Both the position numbers and the translations under genes were made by a program. Source: CAVQWT01 sp963717705 (GTDB lineage Bacteria; Pseudomonadota; Gammaproteobacteria; Burkholderiales; Casimicrobiaceae). Taken from it: a stretch of DNA of 64,000 bases. Position 1 is the first letter of the stretch. Each line of letters starts with the position of its first letter. Where the stretch lies: the NCBI GenBank assembly GCA_963717705.1, contig CAVQWT010000004.1, positions 434,001 to 498,000 of the forward strand, given 5' to 3'. The notes below the pieces were generated by a model, which had not been told where the DNA came from, searched no databases, and saw only the letters and a program-made list of their open reading frames with translations. Shown here piece after piece: positions 25,718 through 35,907 of this stretch.

Positions 25718-27958
25718 CACGGCGCTCCGAGCAGCAGGTACAGGCTCCAGTTGCGGTCGGTCCCCAGCCCGGCGCCCAGGAACATCGGGCCGGCAAAGGT
25801 GTCGGCCGCGAGGAACGCAGAGCCCGAATACAGCGTCCCCGGCGACGGCAGCCCGTCGTACCGGTCGCGGATCATGCCGACCTCGGCCGAAGCCACCGAC
25901 GTAGACTCCGGAGCCCAGGATCTCCGGCATCGGCAGGATGCGCCGGTAGTACATCGCCCGGCCGAACGCGAACTCCCTGCCCGCGAACTGGTTGGTGCGG
26001 AACCCCGACAGGCGCAGCGGCCCGCCCAGCGTGAAGGACTCGTAGGCCGGCATGTTGGAGCCGAAGTCGGTGCCGCCGCGCACCGTGAAGCTCACCGTAT
26101 CCGGGCCCCAGGACCTGGCGCCGGTCGCACTGGCTTCGAAACGCTGGTAGTTGAGTTCCGAGCCCAGCGCCTTGGTCGCCGCGTAGAACGACGCATCGAC
26201 GTTGTACCCGGCCGTCGGGAACCACGCGTGGTCGCGCTGGTCGAGCGCCAGCGACAGCCGCGGCCCGGCGGTGGGTTCCCGCACCGACGGCAGCACGGGA
26301 CTCCCGGTCTCCACCCGCGCGTTGACCTGCGTCCACACCGCGCCGGCACGGAAGACTCCCACCGTGCCCATGTTGGCGCCGACGTCGAAGCCGACGCGCC
26401 CGGTTGCGACCAGGTAGTCGGCGATCTTGTCGTCGCCGGCGAAGACGCTGCGCGTGAGCTGCCCGACGCTGCCGTACAGCGACCCGAACCACGTCCCGGC
26501 CTCGTGCAGCGGCTGGTAGAACTCGCTGAAGAGGTGCGTGTTCTGCCCGACCTGCGCCTCGGTCAGCCACTCGGCCCCAAGCATGTTGAGCCACGTCCTG
26601 CGGTACTGGACCAGCAGGTTGAAGGCGTTGTCGCCCTGGAAGTCGCTCTGCAGCCCGAGCCCGAAGCGCAGGAAGTTCGGCCCCCACGATTTCTCGGTCG
26701 GCGTGATGACCAGGGCTCGCGGTCCGCCGCTGCCGAGGATGTGGTAGTCGACGCTCTCGAAATCGCCGCGTCCGAAGATCCGGCGCAGGTCGGCACTGAC
26801 CTGCTGTTCCTTCAGCGGCTCCCCGGGCCTGCTCTCGACCAGGCCGCGCAGGACCTCGGGATTGGTGCGCTCGAGACCTTCGAAGCGGATTTCGTCCACC
26901 GTGCCCAGCGACCTGCTTTCGGCGACCTGGGTGGCGCGCAGCGCCGCGTACTGCTCGGGCGGCAGGCTGTAGCGCGCAAGCGATGGCGCCAGCGCGCGGG
27001 TCGCGTCTTCGCCGATCCGGATCGCCTCGGCCGAGCGGTCGAAGCTCGACGCGGAGATGGTCCCCAGGGCGGGCTCGATCAGCACGTCGTCCTTGCCCAT
27101 GCTCTTCAGCTGCTGGTCGACCGTCTGCTTGCCGAGGAAGTTGATCAGCTGACCCGCGACCGACAGCGCCGAGGTGATCTGCGCGCGCTTCAGCGGCGGC
27201 GTCGAGATGTTGACCGCGATCACCACGTCGGCGCACAGCTTGCGCGCCTCGTCGATCGGGAGGTTGTTGGCGATGCCGCCGTCCACCAGCAGCCGGCCGT
27301 CAATCTCCACCGGCGAGATCGCGCCGGGGACCGCCATGCTCGCCCGCATCGCCTGCGCGACGCTGCCGCGGTCGAGCACCACGGAGTCGCCGGTCTCGAT
27401 GTCGGTCGCCATCGCGCGAAACGGGATCGGCAGCTTGCTGAAGTCGTTGACCCCCATCGACGGCTCGGTCAGCACGCGGAAGAACGCCTCGATCGACACG
27501 CCGGCGACCACGCCCTTTGGCAGCGCGAGGCCGCCGTCCCTGACGCCGAACTCCGGGGCGAACAGCGTCTTGTAGTCGTCGGCCTTGCGCCGCATCGAGA
27601 TCTCCGCGCGCGGCGGCTGGTCGCGAAAGAGATCGTTCCAGTCGGCCGCGAGCACCAGCTCCTCGAGCTTCGCTGGCGGCGTGCCCGACGCGAAGGTGCC
27701 GCCGACGATCGAACCCATGCTGGTCCCGGTCACGCAGTGGATCGGGATGCGCATTTCCTCCAGCACCTTGAGCACGCCGACGTGGGCGATACCGCGCGCG
27801 CCGCCGCCGGACAGCGCGAGGCCGATGCGCGGGGGCTTGCCGGTGGCCGGGACCGGGGCGGGCTCGGCAGCGAGCACCGCAGGGTGACCGACGAGCGATG
27901 CGATCGTCAGCGCAGTCGCGAGACCGCGACGCGCGACATCCGGAGCTGGTGCTGGCAT
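25717..27958 (-). CDS. Patatin-like phospholipase with POTRA and Omp85 barrel (PlpD type), frameshifted
   Basis: About 745 residues if the frame is repaired. Order: signal peptide (1-31); patatin domain with oxyanion GGGARG (51-56), nucleophile Ser80 in GTSMG and Asp226 in DGG; a POTRA-like part (VDEIRFEGLERTNPEVL); and a surface-antigen/BamA-type barrel. This is the type Vd autotransporter layout known from P. aeruginosa PlpD. Near 25892-25900 one extra base breaks the frame. Downstream, the next frame gives a sound barrel end (ASAEVGMIRDRYDG ... NWSLYLLLGAP) whose stop overlaps the thiolase ATG. Lipase activity at the surface is an inference. Confidence 0.85.
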
Positions 27959-28010
27959 GCTTGGCTCTCCCGCGCTTCGACCATCCGGGCGACGGTGCCC
28001 GGTCGCGGCA

Positions 28011-28436
28011 TCATCGCCGCGCGAAATAGACGTCGAACTTCTGCTTGGCGACCGCCTGGTAATAGGTGCCCCTGAGGCGGTCGGTGGCCGGATCGTAGAC
28101 GAGGTCGTAGGTCGACCCGGCGTAACCGCCGGCCTGCAGCACGAGGGCGACTCGCAGCGTGCCGCCCTCGGCCGATGCCTGCGCCCTGGCGAACGGCAGC
28201 TGGTTGGGGTTGAAGTACATCGCATCGAGCTGGCCGTCGGCTCCGACTCCCTTGATGCTGATCACGTAGCCGCCGTCGGGCCGGACCCAGGTGCCCTTGA
28301 GCACGTCGAGACCCTGCCTGGCGGTCGGCGTTGCGGCAGGCTTTCCCGCCGGCGCCGGGTTCGGTCCCTGCGCCAGCGCGGCTTGCGCAGCGACCGTCAC
28401 CAGCGCGAAGAGTAGTGCCTTGGTGAGTCCGTTCAT
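28011..28436 (-). CDS. Small secreted protein, unknown
   Basis: 141 residues with a clear signal peptide (about 1-23, LFALVTVAAQAALAQ). The mature part is short, Pro/Ala-rich at first, then beta-rich (GTWVRPDGGYVISIKGVGADGQ, STYDLVYDPATDRLRGTYYQ, KFDVYFARR), which looks like a small lipocalin-like or DUF-type fold; no family was identified. It lies 52 bases upstream of the patatin gene and may be the first gene of that operon. Confidence 0.7.
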   Translation of the reverse strand: MNGLTKALLFALVTVAAQAALAQGPNPAPAGKPAATPTARQGLDVLKGTWVRPDGGYVISIKGVGADGQLDAMYFNPNQLPFARAQASAEGGTLRVALVLQAGGYAGSTYDLVYDPATDRLRGTYYQAVAKQKFDVYFARR

Positions 28437-28748
28437 GTCCAATTCGTCGTCCTCCGCCAGCGACGCGGCCCACCGACCCCTGGTGACCCGGCCGGGCGGC
28501 GACGCTGGGCGCAATGTTACCTCGTCGCTGCACCGCACCACGCATTGGGCCACGCGTTCGGCAGATCGGGAGCCGTGCCGACCGCCGCCGGAACTTCTGC
28601 CGGACGCAAGCAGTCGTATGCTACTGTCATGGCTGTCGCAGGTTGCGTCGCCCTTCCGCGCGTCCGTGTCGCCGCGCGGATTCCGCAGTTCGGTCGGGCC
28701 GGATCGCGCAACAACCGTCCGTTGCATTCGATTCCCAGGAGACCCCGC
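28437..28748. other. Divergent intergenic region
   Basis: About 312 bases between two divergently transcribed genes; both promoters probably lie here. An AGGAGA at 28737-28742 serves the plus-strand gene. No promoter boxes could be fixed. Confidence 0.45.
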
Positions 28749-29204
28749 ATGAATCAACCGTCGAGTCCTCCTCCCCTCGCCCAATCCCCTGGCGCCGCCT
28801 TGCTTGACGACGCCGTGACGAGTTCCTCGTTGCCGGCGATCGTCGCGGGCGCATTCGAGCGCCTCAACATCCGTTCGCGTGCGCGCATGCTGGGCCGGCT
28901 GCTGCCGTCGGTGGGCCCGCTGGCGATGGCCGCGATCGCCGGCGGCGCCTTCGCCAAGTACATCGAGAAGGCGCGCTGGCCGGAAATCCCCGTGTCGCTG
29001 CACGATGGCGCGCGCGCGACCTCGGCGCAGGTGTACGAGCTCGTGCGCTACGTGCAGCAGAGCAACCCGCAATTCGTCAACCAGCTGATGGACCTGCTGA
29101 CGCGCGACACCGCGACCATCGCGGCGCTGGGCGCATCGGTCACCGCGCTCGCGATCGCCCGGCTGCAGGAACGCCGGCGGCCGCAGGCCCCATCGGCGGG
29201 CTGA
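28749..29204 (+). CDS. Hypothetical protein with a hydrophobic middle
   Basis: 151 residues, not recognised. A Pro/Ser-rich start precedes an amphipathic part (AFERLNIRSRARMLGRLL), a short hydrophobic stretch (SVGPLAMAAIAGGAFAKYI), a soluble helix rich in Gln and Asn, and a second hydrophobic segment (TIAALGASVTALAIARL) before a basic tail. This suggests membrane association. AGGAGA lies 6 nt before the ATG. The GT41 gene follows after 227 bases. Confidence 0.65.
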   Translation: MNQPSSPPPLAQSPGAALLDDAVTSSSLPAIVAGAFERLNIRSRARMLGRLLPSVGPLAMAAIAGGAFAKYIEKARWPEIPVSLHDGARATSAQVYELVRYVQQSNPQFVNQLMDLLTRDTATIAALGASVTALAIARLQERRRPQAPSAG

Positions 29205-29431
29205 CGCGACGCACCCCGCGCGCGCGCCACGCGGCCACGCGGCGTCCGTCCGACGGCATTCGCCCCGCGGCAGCGGATGCCGCCGCATCTCCCTGCGTCA
29301 CCGGACCGTGGTCCTCGCGTCCGGACCGCCCGGTCGGCTAGACTCGCGGTCTTCGTCGCCGGCACGCGCGGGTTCGCGGCATTCCGCCGAATCCGGCGTC
29401 GGGCGCGCCCCTCCGTCCTTACCTCTTTCCC

Positions 29432-31538
29432 ATGCCCGCCCTGCCCCCGTCCCGCTCCACCGCCCCGTTCGAGGCGGCGCTCGACCTCCATCGCCGCGGC
29501 AAGCTGCGCGAAGCGATGTTCGGCTACAAGGCACTGATCGACGCCGATCCGAATCATGCCGCCGCGCTGCACATGTTCGGCGTCGGGTTGCTGCAGATGG
29601 GCGATGCCCATAACGCGGTCCAGCAGATCCGCGCCGCGATCAACGTCGACCCCGGGCCGGCCGAGCCCTGGGCCAATCTGGGACTCGCGCTCGACGCCTG
29701 CAAGCGGCCCGAGGCGGCCGCCAACGCGCTGAAGGAAGCGACCAGGCGGGCGCCGCGCGACCCCGCGGTCTGGTCCAACCTCGCGGCCGTCGAGTTGAAC
29801 CTCGGCCGCAACGACGATGCGGAGGCGTCGGCAAGGCAGGCGCTGGCGATCGACCCGCGGCACGCCAACGCGTGGTACCAGCTGGCGCTGGCGCTCGCGC
29901 CCGCCGGCCGCGTGCTCGAGGCGCTGGACGCCGCGAGCCGTGCCGCGGCGATCGCGCCGGACCAGCCGGACTTTCGCCGGTTTCCGGGCGCAGCTCGAGT
30001 CCGGGCTCGGCCGGCCGGCGGCGGCGAAGGCGACGCTCGATTCGGCGCTGGCGCGCCAGCCGACGTCGACCCGGCTCAAGTTCCAGCGTGCCGGCGTGCA
30101 CGAGACCCTCGGCGAATTCGCCGCCGCGGTGCGCGACTATCAGGACGTCGTCCAGCTCGACACCGACGACGGCGCGGCGCTGTCGCAGCTGGTGTTTCTC
30201 AAGCGCCGGCTCGCGGACTGGCGCGGGCTGCCGGCGCTGGACGCCGCGCTCATGGCGAAGGTCGCCGCCGGCAAGCCGCCGGTATCGCCGTTCGCGCTGC
30301 TGTCGATGCCGTCGACGCGCGCGCAGCAGCGCCGCTGCGCCGAGACCTGGTCGGCGCGGGTGCCGGCAGCGGCGGAGCCTCCGCCACGACTGCCGCCGCC
30401 CGATCCTGCCCGCGCGCTGCGCATCGGCTACCTGTCCGCCGACTTCCACGAGCACGCGACCGCCGCCCTCGCCGCCGGTGTGTTCGAGGCGCACGACCGT
30501 TCCCGCGTCGCCGTTGCAGCGTACTCGACCGGCCCCGACGACGGCAGCGCGATGCGCGCGCGGCTCGCCGGCGCGTTCGACCGCTTCGTCGACGCGCGGG
30601 GGTGGCCACCGGCGCGGCTGGCGGCGGCGATCCGCGCCGACGGCATCGACGTGCTGGTCGACCTCAAGGGACACACCGCCGGTGCGCCGACCGGCGTGCT
30701 CGCCCTGCGGCCGGCGCCGGTGCAGGCGCAGTGGCTGGGTTACCCCGGCACGACGGGCGCGCCGTGGATCGACTGGCTGCTGGGCGACGCCGTCGTCACC
30801 CCGGTGGCTCATGCATCCGACTACACCGAGACGCTCGTGCGGCTGCCCGGCAGCTACCAGCCCAACGACCGGCAGCGACCGATCGACGATCCCCCGCCCC
30901 GCGCGGCGCTGGGCCTGCCGGAGGGGGCGTTCGTATTCGCCTGCTTCAACCAGACCTACAAGATCAACCCGACGGTGCTCGACGCCTGGGCGCGCATTCT
31001 GGTTGCGGTGCCGGGCTCGGTGCTGTGGCTGCTGGCGCGCGGCGCGTCCGATCCGGCGGTCGCGAACCTGCGCCGCGAGGCGGCAGCGCGAGGTCTCGCC
31101 CCGGAGCGGCTGGTCTTCGCCGAACCCAAGCCGATGGCCGACTACCTCGGCCAGTACCGGCACATCGACCTGGTGCTGGACACCTGGCCCTACGGCGCGC
31201 ACACCGTCGCCAGCGACGCGCTGTGGGCCGGCGCGCCGCTGCTTACGTGGGCGGGCGAGACCTTCGCCGGCCGCGTCGGGGCGAGCCTGCTGACGGCGGT
31301 CGGCCTGCCCGAATTGATCGCCCGCGACGCGGCCGACTACGAGGCGCAGGCGATGGCGCTGGCGGGCGACTCGGCGCGCCGTTCCCGGCTGCGGGCGCAC
31401 CTCGCCGGGCCCGGCCGCGACAGCGCGCTGTTCGATCCCGCGGGATTCGCGCGGGGGCTCGAGGCGGCGTACGCGGCGATGGTCGCGCAGGCGCGGGCGG
31501 GCACCCGCGTCGCGATCGACCTGTCCGCGGGGGGTTAG
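29432..31538 (+). CDS. TPR protein with GT41 (O-GlcNAc-transferase-like) domain, frameshifted
   Basis: About 700 residues after frame repair. The first ~230 residues are tetratricopeptide repeats (AAALHMFGVGLLQMGDAHNAV; AEPWANLGLALDACKRPEAA; AVWSNLAAVELNLGRNDDAE). The rest is a GT41/SPINDLY-type glycosyltransferase: RIGYLSADFHEHA, GHTAGAPTGVLALRPAPVQ, FNQTYKINPTVLDAW, DTWPYGAHTVASDALWAG. An extra T in the TTT at 29981-29983 shifts the frame by one; GGTTCC instead of GGTTTCC would restore DFRRFRAQLE. Bacterial members O-glycosylate proteins or act in surface-sugar synthesis; the target here is unknown. It converges on radA with a 4-base gap. Confidence 0.85.
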
Positions 31539-31542
31539 CGCC

Positions 31543-32901
31543 TCAGCTGCGGTTCAGGTACGCCAGCGCGTCGGCGACGCGCGCGACGGCGACGATCTCG
31601 ATGCCGTCGACCTTCTGCTTCGGCGCGTTGGCCTTCGGGATCACGATCGACTTGAAACCCAGCTTGGCCGCCTCGCGAATCCGCTCCTGGCCGCGCTGGA
31701 CCGGCCGCACCTCGCCCGCGAGGCCGACTTCTCCGAATACTATAGATTTCGCCGGCAACGGCCTGTTTTTGAACGATGAATTTACCGCGAGCAGGACCGC
31801 AAGATCGGCCGCGGGCTCGGCGATCCGGACGCCGCCCACGGCGTTGACGAAGACGTCGTAGCCGCCGGTCTCGACCCCGCCATGCCGGTGCAGCACCGCC
31901 AGCAGCAGCGCCAGGCGCTGCGGGTCGAGGCCGACCGACAGCCGCCGCGGCGCCGCGCCCTGCACCGGGTCGACCAGCGCCTGGATCTCGACCAGCAGCG
32001 GGCGCGAGCCTTCGAGCGTCGCGGTGATCGCCGACCCGGGAACCGACTCGGCGTGCTGCGACAGGAACAGCGCCGACGGGTTGGCCACGCCCTTCAGCCC
32101 CTTCTCGGTCATCGCGAACACGCCCAGCTCGTTGGCGGCCCCGAAGCGGTTCTTGATCGCGCGCACCAGGCGGAACGACGAGTGCGTGTCGCCCTCGAAG
32201 TACAGCACGGTGTCGACGATGTGCTCGAGCACCCGCGGCCCGGCGATCGTGCCGTCCTTGGTCACGTGACCGACGAACAGGACGACGATGCCGCGCTGCT
32301 TGGCCAGCCGGGTGAGCTGCGCCGCGCATTCGCGCACCTGCGACACGCTGCCGGGGGCCGAGGTCAGCGCCTCGGTGTACATGGTCTGGATCGAATCGAC
32401 GACGACGACCTCGGGCGCCTCGGCGTCGATCGACGCGACGATGCGCTCCAGCTGCACCTCGGCCAGCATCGACACCGGTGCGTTGACCAGCCCCAGCCGC
32501 TGCGCACGCAGCGCCACCTGCTCGACCGACTCCTCGCCGGTCACGTACAGCGCCTTCTTCGACGCCCCGATCGCGGCCATCGCCTGCAGCAGCAGCGTCG
32601 ACTTGCCGATGCCCGGATCGCCGCCCAGCAGGATGACGCCGCCAGGCACCAGCCCGCCCCCCAGCACGCGGTCGAACTCCTCCTGGCCAGTGGGAAATCG
32701 CGGCGTGTCCTTCGCCTCGACGCTGGCGAGGCTGCGCACCGGGCTCGCGGCGCCGGCGACCGTCTGGAAGCGCGTCGGCGCGGGGGTGGCCACGGTCTCG
32801 ACCAGCGTGTTCCACTGGCCGCAGTGCGGGCACTGGCCCTGCCACTTCGGAGCCTGGCCGCCGCACTCGGTGCAGCTGTAGACGGTCTTTGCCCTGGCCA
32901 T
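31543..32901 (-). CDS. radA: DNA repair protein RadA (Sms)
   Basis: 452 residues, standard length. A C4 zinc motif is at the N-terminus (Cys10, Cys13, Cys24, Cys27; CTECGG and CPHCG), then a RecA-like ATPase with Walker A GDPGIGKST, the RadA-specific KNRFG motif and a Lon-like C-terminal domain. It is a hexameric helicase that drives branch migration in recombination. A local AT-rich patch (about 31736-31800) lies in the Lon-like domain and includes the rare codon ATA. The gene is 12 bases downstream of hldA. Confidence 0.97.
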   Translation of the reverse strand: MARAKTVYSCTECGGQAPKWQGQCPHCGQWNTLVETVATPAPTRFQTVAGAASPVRSLASVEAKDTPRFPTGQEEFDRVLGGGLVPGGVILLGGDPGIGKSTLLLQAMAAIGASKKALYVTGEESVEQVALRAQRLGLVNAPVSMLAEVQLERIVASIDAEAPEVVVVDSIQTMYTEALTSAPGSVSQVRECAAQLTRLAKQRGIVVLFVGHVTKDGTIAGPRVLEHIVDTVLYFEGDTHSSFRLVRAIKNRFGAANELGVFAMTEKGLKGVANPSALFLSQHAESVPGSAITATLEGSRPLLVEIQALVDPVQGAAPRRLSVGLDPQRLALLLAVLHRHGGVETGGYDVFVNAVGGVRIAEPAADLAVLLAVNSSFKNRPLPAKSIVFGEVGLAGEVRPVQRGQERIREAAKLGFKSIVIPKANAPKQKVDGIEIVAVARVADALAYLNRS

Positions 32902-32913
32902 GCGCGCGGGCGG

Positions 32914-33858
32914 CTACGCGAGCTCGGCCGGCGTGACCACCGCGGTGCCCAGCTTGCCGACGACCACGCCCGCGGCCTCGTTGGCGATCCGCACCGCGTC
33001 GGCCAGCGGTGCGCCGGCAGCCATCAGGACGCCGAGCGTCGCGATGACGGTATCGCCGGCGCCGGAGACGTCGTACACCTCGCGCGTCTGCGCGGGAAAG
33101 TGCGTCGCGCCGTCGGCGGTGAACAGGCTCATCCCGTCCTCCGACCGGGTGACAAGCAGCGCCGGGAGATCGAGTTCCGTGCGCAGCTTCGCCGCCCTTG
33201 CCTCGAGGTCGGCCTCGTCGCGCCAGCGGCCGACCACCTGGCGGAACTCGGCGCGGTTGGGCGTGATGATGGTGGCGCCACGGTACTTCGCCCAATCCTC
33301 GCCCTTCGGGTCGACCAGCACCTGCTTCCCCGCCGAACGGGCGCCCTCGATCATCGACGCGATGTGCGCGAGGCCGCCCTTGCCGTAGTCGGACAGGATC
33401 ACGAGGTCGCAGGCGGCGACCAGCGTGTCGTATTCGGCGAGCTTGCCCGCGAGAACCTCGTGCGAAGGCATCGTCTCGAAGTCGATCCGCAGCAGCTGCT
33501 GCTGGCGGCCGATCACGCGCAGCTTCACCGTCGTCGGCAGCGCCGGATCGCGGTGGAACGACGTCTGCACGCCGTCGGCGGCGAGCAGGCGCGCGAGCGC
33601 CGTGCCCGCCTCGTCCTCGCCCGTCACCGACAGCAGCGTCGTCTTCGCTCCCAGCGCCGCGGCGTTGCGCGCGACGTTGGCGGCGCCGCCGGGACGCTCC
33701 TCGGTCCTTGCGATCTTGACCACCGGCACCGGCGCCTCGGGCGAGATGCGTTCGACGTCGCCGAACCAGTAGCGGTCGAGCATGACGTCGCCGGCGACCA
33801 GGACCCGGGCGCGGCCGACCGCATCGCGAAACGAGGAGAAGCGTTTGCCGTCGGTCAT
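32914..33858 (-). CDS. hldA: D-glycero-beta-D-manno-heptose-7-phosphate kinase
   Basis: 314 residues, PfkB/ribokinase fold. DVMLDRYWFGDVERISPEAPVPVV is the family start (quoted in parts), GGAANVARNAAALGA the substrate loop, and SGAGDTVIATLGVL the ATP/anion hole with the catalytic Asp. It phosphorylates heptose-7-phosphate at C1 in LPS core heptose synthesis. The adenylyltransferase half found in fused HldE is missing, as usual in Betaproteobacteria where a separate protein does that step. It lies 5 bases after ugd. Confidence 0.93.
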   Translation of the reverse strand: MTDGKRFSSFRDAVGRARVLVAGDVMLDRYWFGDVERISPEAPVPVVKIARTEERPGGAANVARNAAALGAKTTLLSVTGEDEAGTALARLLAADGVQTSFHRDPALPTTVKLRVIGRQQQLLRIDFETMPSHEVLAGKLAEYDTLVAACDLVILSDYGKGGLAHIASMIEGARSAGKQVLVDPKGEDWAKYRGATIITPNRAEFRQVVGRWRDEADLEARAAKLRTELDLPALLVTRSEDGMSLFTADGATHFPAQTREVYDVSGAGDTVIATLGVLMAAGAPLADAVRIANEAAGVVVGKLGTAVVTPAELA

Positions 33859-33863
33859 TGCGG

Positions 33864-35188
33864 TCACCGCCGGCCGATGGCGAAGTACTCGAGCCCCGCC
33901 GCGCGAACCCGCGCCGGGTCGTAGAGGTTGCGGCCGTCGAACACCAGCCGCTCCTTCAGCGCGCCGCGGATGGCGTCGAAGTCCGGCGAGCGGAACTCCT
34001 TCCACTCGGTGACGACGACCAGCGCGTCGGCGCCGTCCAGCGCGCCCATCGGCGACGACGCAAAGGTCACATGGGCGGCGGACCCGAGCACGCGGCGCGC
34101 CTCGTCCATCGCCACCGGGTCGTAGGCGGCGACGGTGGCGCCCCGCGCGGCGAGCGCCGCGATCACCGCGAGCGACGGGGCCTCGCGCATGTCGTCGGTG
34201 TTCGGCTTGAACGCGAGACCCCACAGCGCGAATCGCCGCCCGGTCAGGTCGGCACCCAGGCGCCCGACGATCTTCTCGACCAGCCGCAGCTTCTGCGCGT
34301 CGTTGACCTCCTCGACGGCGCCGAGGATCCGCAGCGGCCGCCCGAGCTGCGTCGCGGTGTGCCGCAGCGCCTTGACGTCCTTGGGGAAGCAGCTGCCGCC
34401 GTAGCCTGCACCGGGGTAGAGGAAATGCCAGCCGATCCGCGGGTCGGAGCCGATGCCCTGGCGCACCTGCTCGATGTCGGCACCGAGGTCGTCCGCGAGG
34501 TTGGCGAGCTCGTTCATGAAGGAAATCCGGGTGGCCAGCATCGCGTTGGCCGCGTACTTGGTCAGCTCGGCGCTGCGCACGTCCATCACCAGCAGCCGCT
34601 CGTGGCTGCGCATGAACGGCGAGTACACCGCGCGCATCGCGTCGACCGCGCGCTCGTCGTCGGCGCCGATGACGACACGGTCGGGCTTCATGAAGTCGTC
34701 GACCGCGGCTCCTTCCTTCAGGAATTCCGGGTTCGAGACGACGGCGAACGGCAGGTCGACGCCGCGGGACACGCGAGTTCCTCGGCAATCGCCGCCCGCA
34801 CGCGGTCGGCGGTGCCCACCGGCACCGTCGATTTGTCGACGACGACCTTCCAAGCGGTCATCCGGCGACCGATGGCGCGGGCCGCCGCGATCACGTACTG
34901 CATGTCCGCCGACCCGTCCTCGTCCGGTGGCGTGCCGACGGCGATGAACTGGGTCTCGCCGTGCGCGACGGCGGCGTCGACGTCGGTGGTGAACCTGAGG
35001 CGCCCCGCGTCGACGTTGCGCCGTATCATCTCCAGCAGTCCCGGCTCGTGGATGGGCACGCCACCGTCGTTGAGGATGGCGATCTTGCGTGCGTCGACGT
35101 CGAGGCACAGGACGTCGTTGCCGACTTCGGCCAGACAGGTGCCGGTGACGAGACCGACGTAGCCGGTCCCGATCATCGTGATCTTCAA
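33864..35188 (-). CDS. ugd: UDP-glucose 6-dehydrogenase, frameshifted
   Basis: About 441 residues after repair. The N-terminal part (35188 down to about 34775) begins LKITMIGTGYVGLVTGTCLAE with the NAD Rossmann motif. The C-terminal part in the neighbouring frame has VVSNPEFLKEG, the GAGYGGSCFPKDVKAL active site with the catalytic Cys, and FKPNTDDMREAPS. Near 34764-34776 one base seems lost, between AIAEELA and RGVDLPF. It makes UDP-glucuronate for capsule or LPS. The start is a TTG whose last bases overlap the pyrF stop (TTGA, 35185-35188). Confidence 0.88.
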
Positions 35189-35907
35189 GTGCGTGCTCCG
35201 AGGGAAGCGTTGATGGCGGCGAGAGCCCCGACGGGGTCGCCGGCCTGGGTGATCGGCCGGCCGATCACCAGGTAGTCGGCGCCGTTGGCCACCGCGGCCT
35301 CCGGCGTGATGATCCGCGCCTGGTCGTCCTTCGCGCTGCCCGCGGGGCGGATGCCGGGCGTGACCAGCTTGAAGGCGGGACCCAGCGCGGCGCGCATCTC
35401 TGGCGCCTCGACGGCCGAGCAGACGACACCGTCGAGCCCGGCCGCCGCGGTCGCGCGCGCGAGCTTCAGCGCGTGGCGCGCGGCGGTGTCGCCGATGCCG
35501 CCGTCCGCGAGGTCGGCGTCGGTGAGGCTGGTCAGCACCGTGACCGCGATCAGCAGCGGCGGAGCGCGGCCGGCGCACTGGGCAGTCTCATCGACGGCCA
35601 CACGCGCGGCGTGCATCATCGCCGCGCCCCCCGAAGCGTGGACGTTGACCATCCAGACGCCGAGCCGCGTCGCCGCGGCGCAGGCCTGCGCGACGGTGTT
35701 GGGGATGTCGTGGAACTTGAGGTCGAGGAAGACGCGAAAGCCGCGCTCGACCATCCAGCGCACTGGCTCCGGGCCGGCGACGACGAACATCTCCTTGCCC
35801 ACCTTGAGCGCGCAGTGCGCCGGATCGAGGCGATCGGCGAGCGCCAGCGCGTGCATCGGGTTCGCGAAGTCCAGCGCGACGATGACTCGGGGATCAGACG
35901 TGGCCAT
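35185..35907 (-). CDS. pyrF: Orotidine-5'-phosphate decarboxylase
   Basis: 240 residues. The catalytic array is visible in LDLKFHDIPNTV (Asp, Lys, Asp), with VALDFAN at the start and LVTPGIRPAGSAKDDQAR and YLVIGRPIT near the end for phosphate binding. It is a pyrimidine-synthesis enzyme converting OMP to UMP. The gene overlaps lapB by 14 nt and the TTG start of ugd by 4 nt. The lapB-pyrF order is common in Proteobacteria. Confidence 0.97.
   Translation of the reverse strand: MATSDPRVIVALDFANPMHALALADRLDPAHCALKVGKEMFVVAGPEPVRWMVERGFRVFLDLKFHDIPNTVAQACAAATRLGVWMVNVHASGGAAMMHAARVAVDETAQCAGRAPPLLIAVTVLTSLTDADLADGGIGDTAARHALKLARATAAAGLDGVVCSAVEAPEMRAALGPAFKLVTPGIRPAGSAKDDQARIITPEAAVANGADYLVIGRPITQAGDPVGALAAINASLGART

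Noticed and set aside
23855..28075. 1406-codon plus-strand frame across the lipid operon
   Set aside because: Five recognisable genes lie opposite; the frame is an artefact of strong third-position GC.
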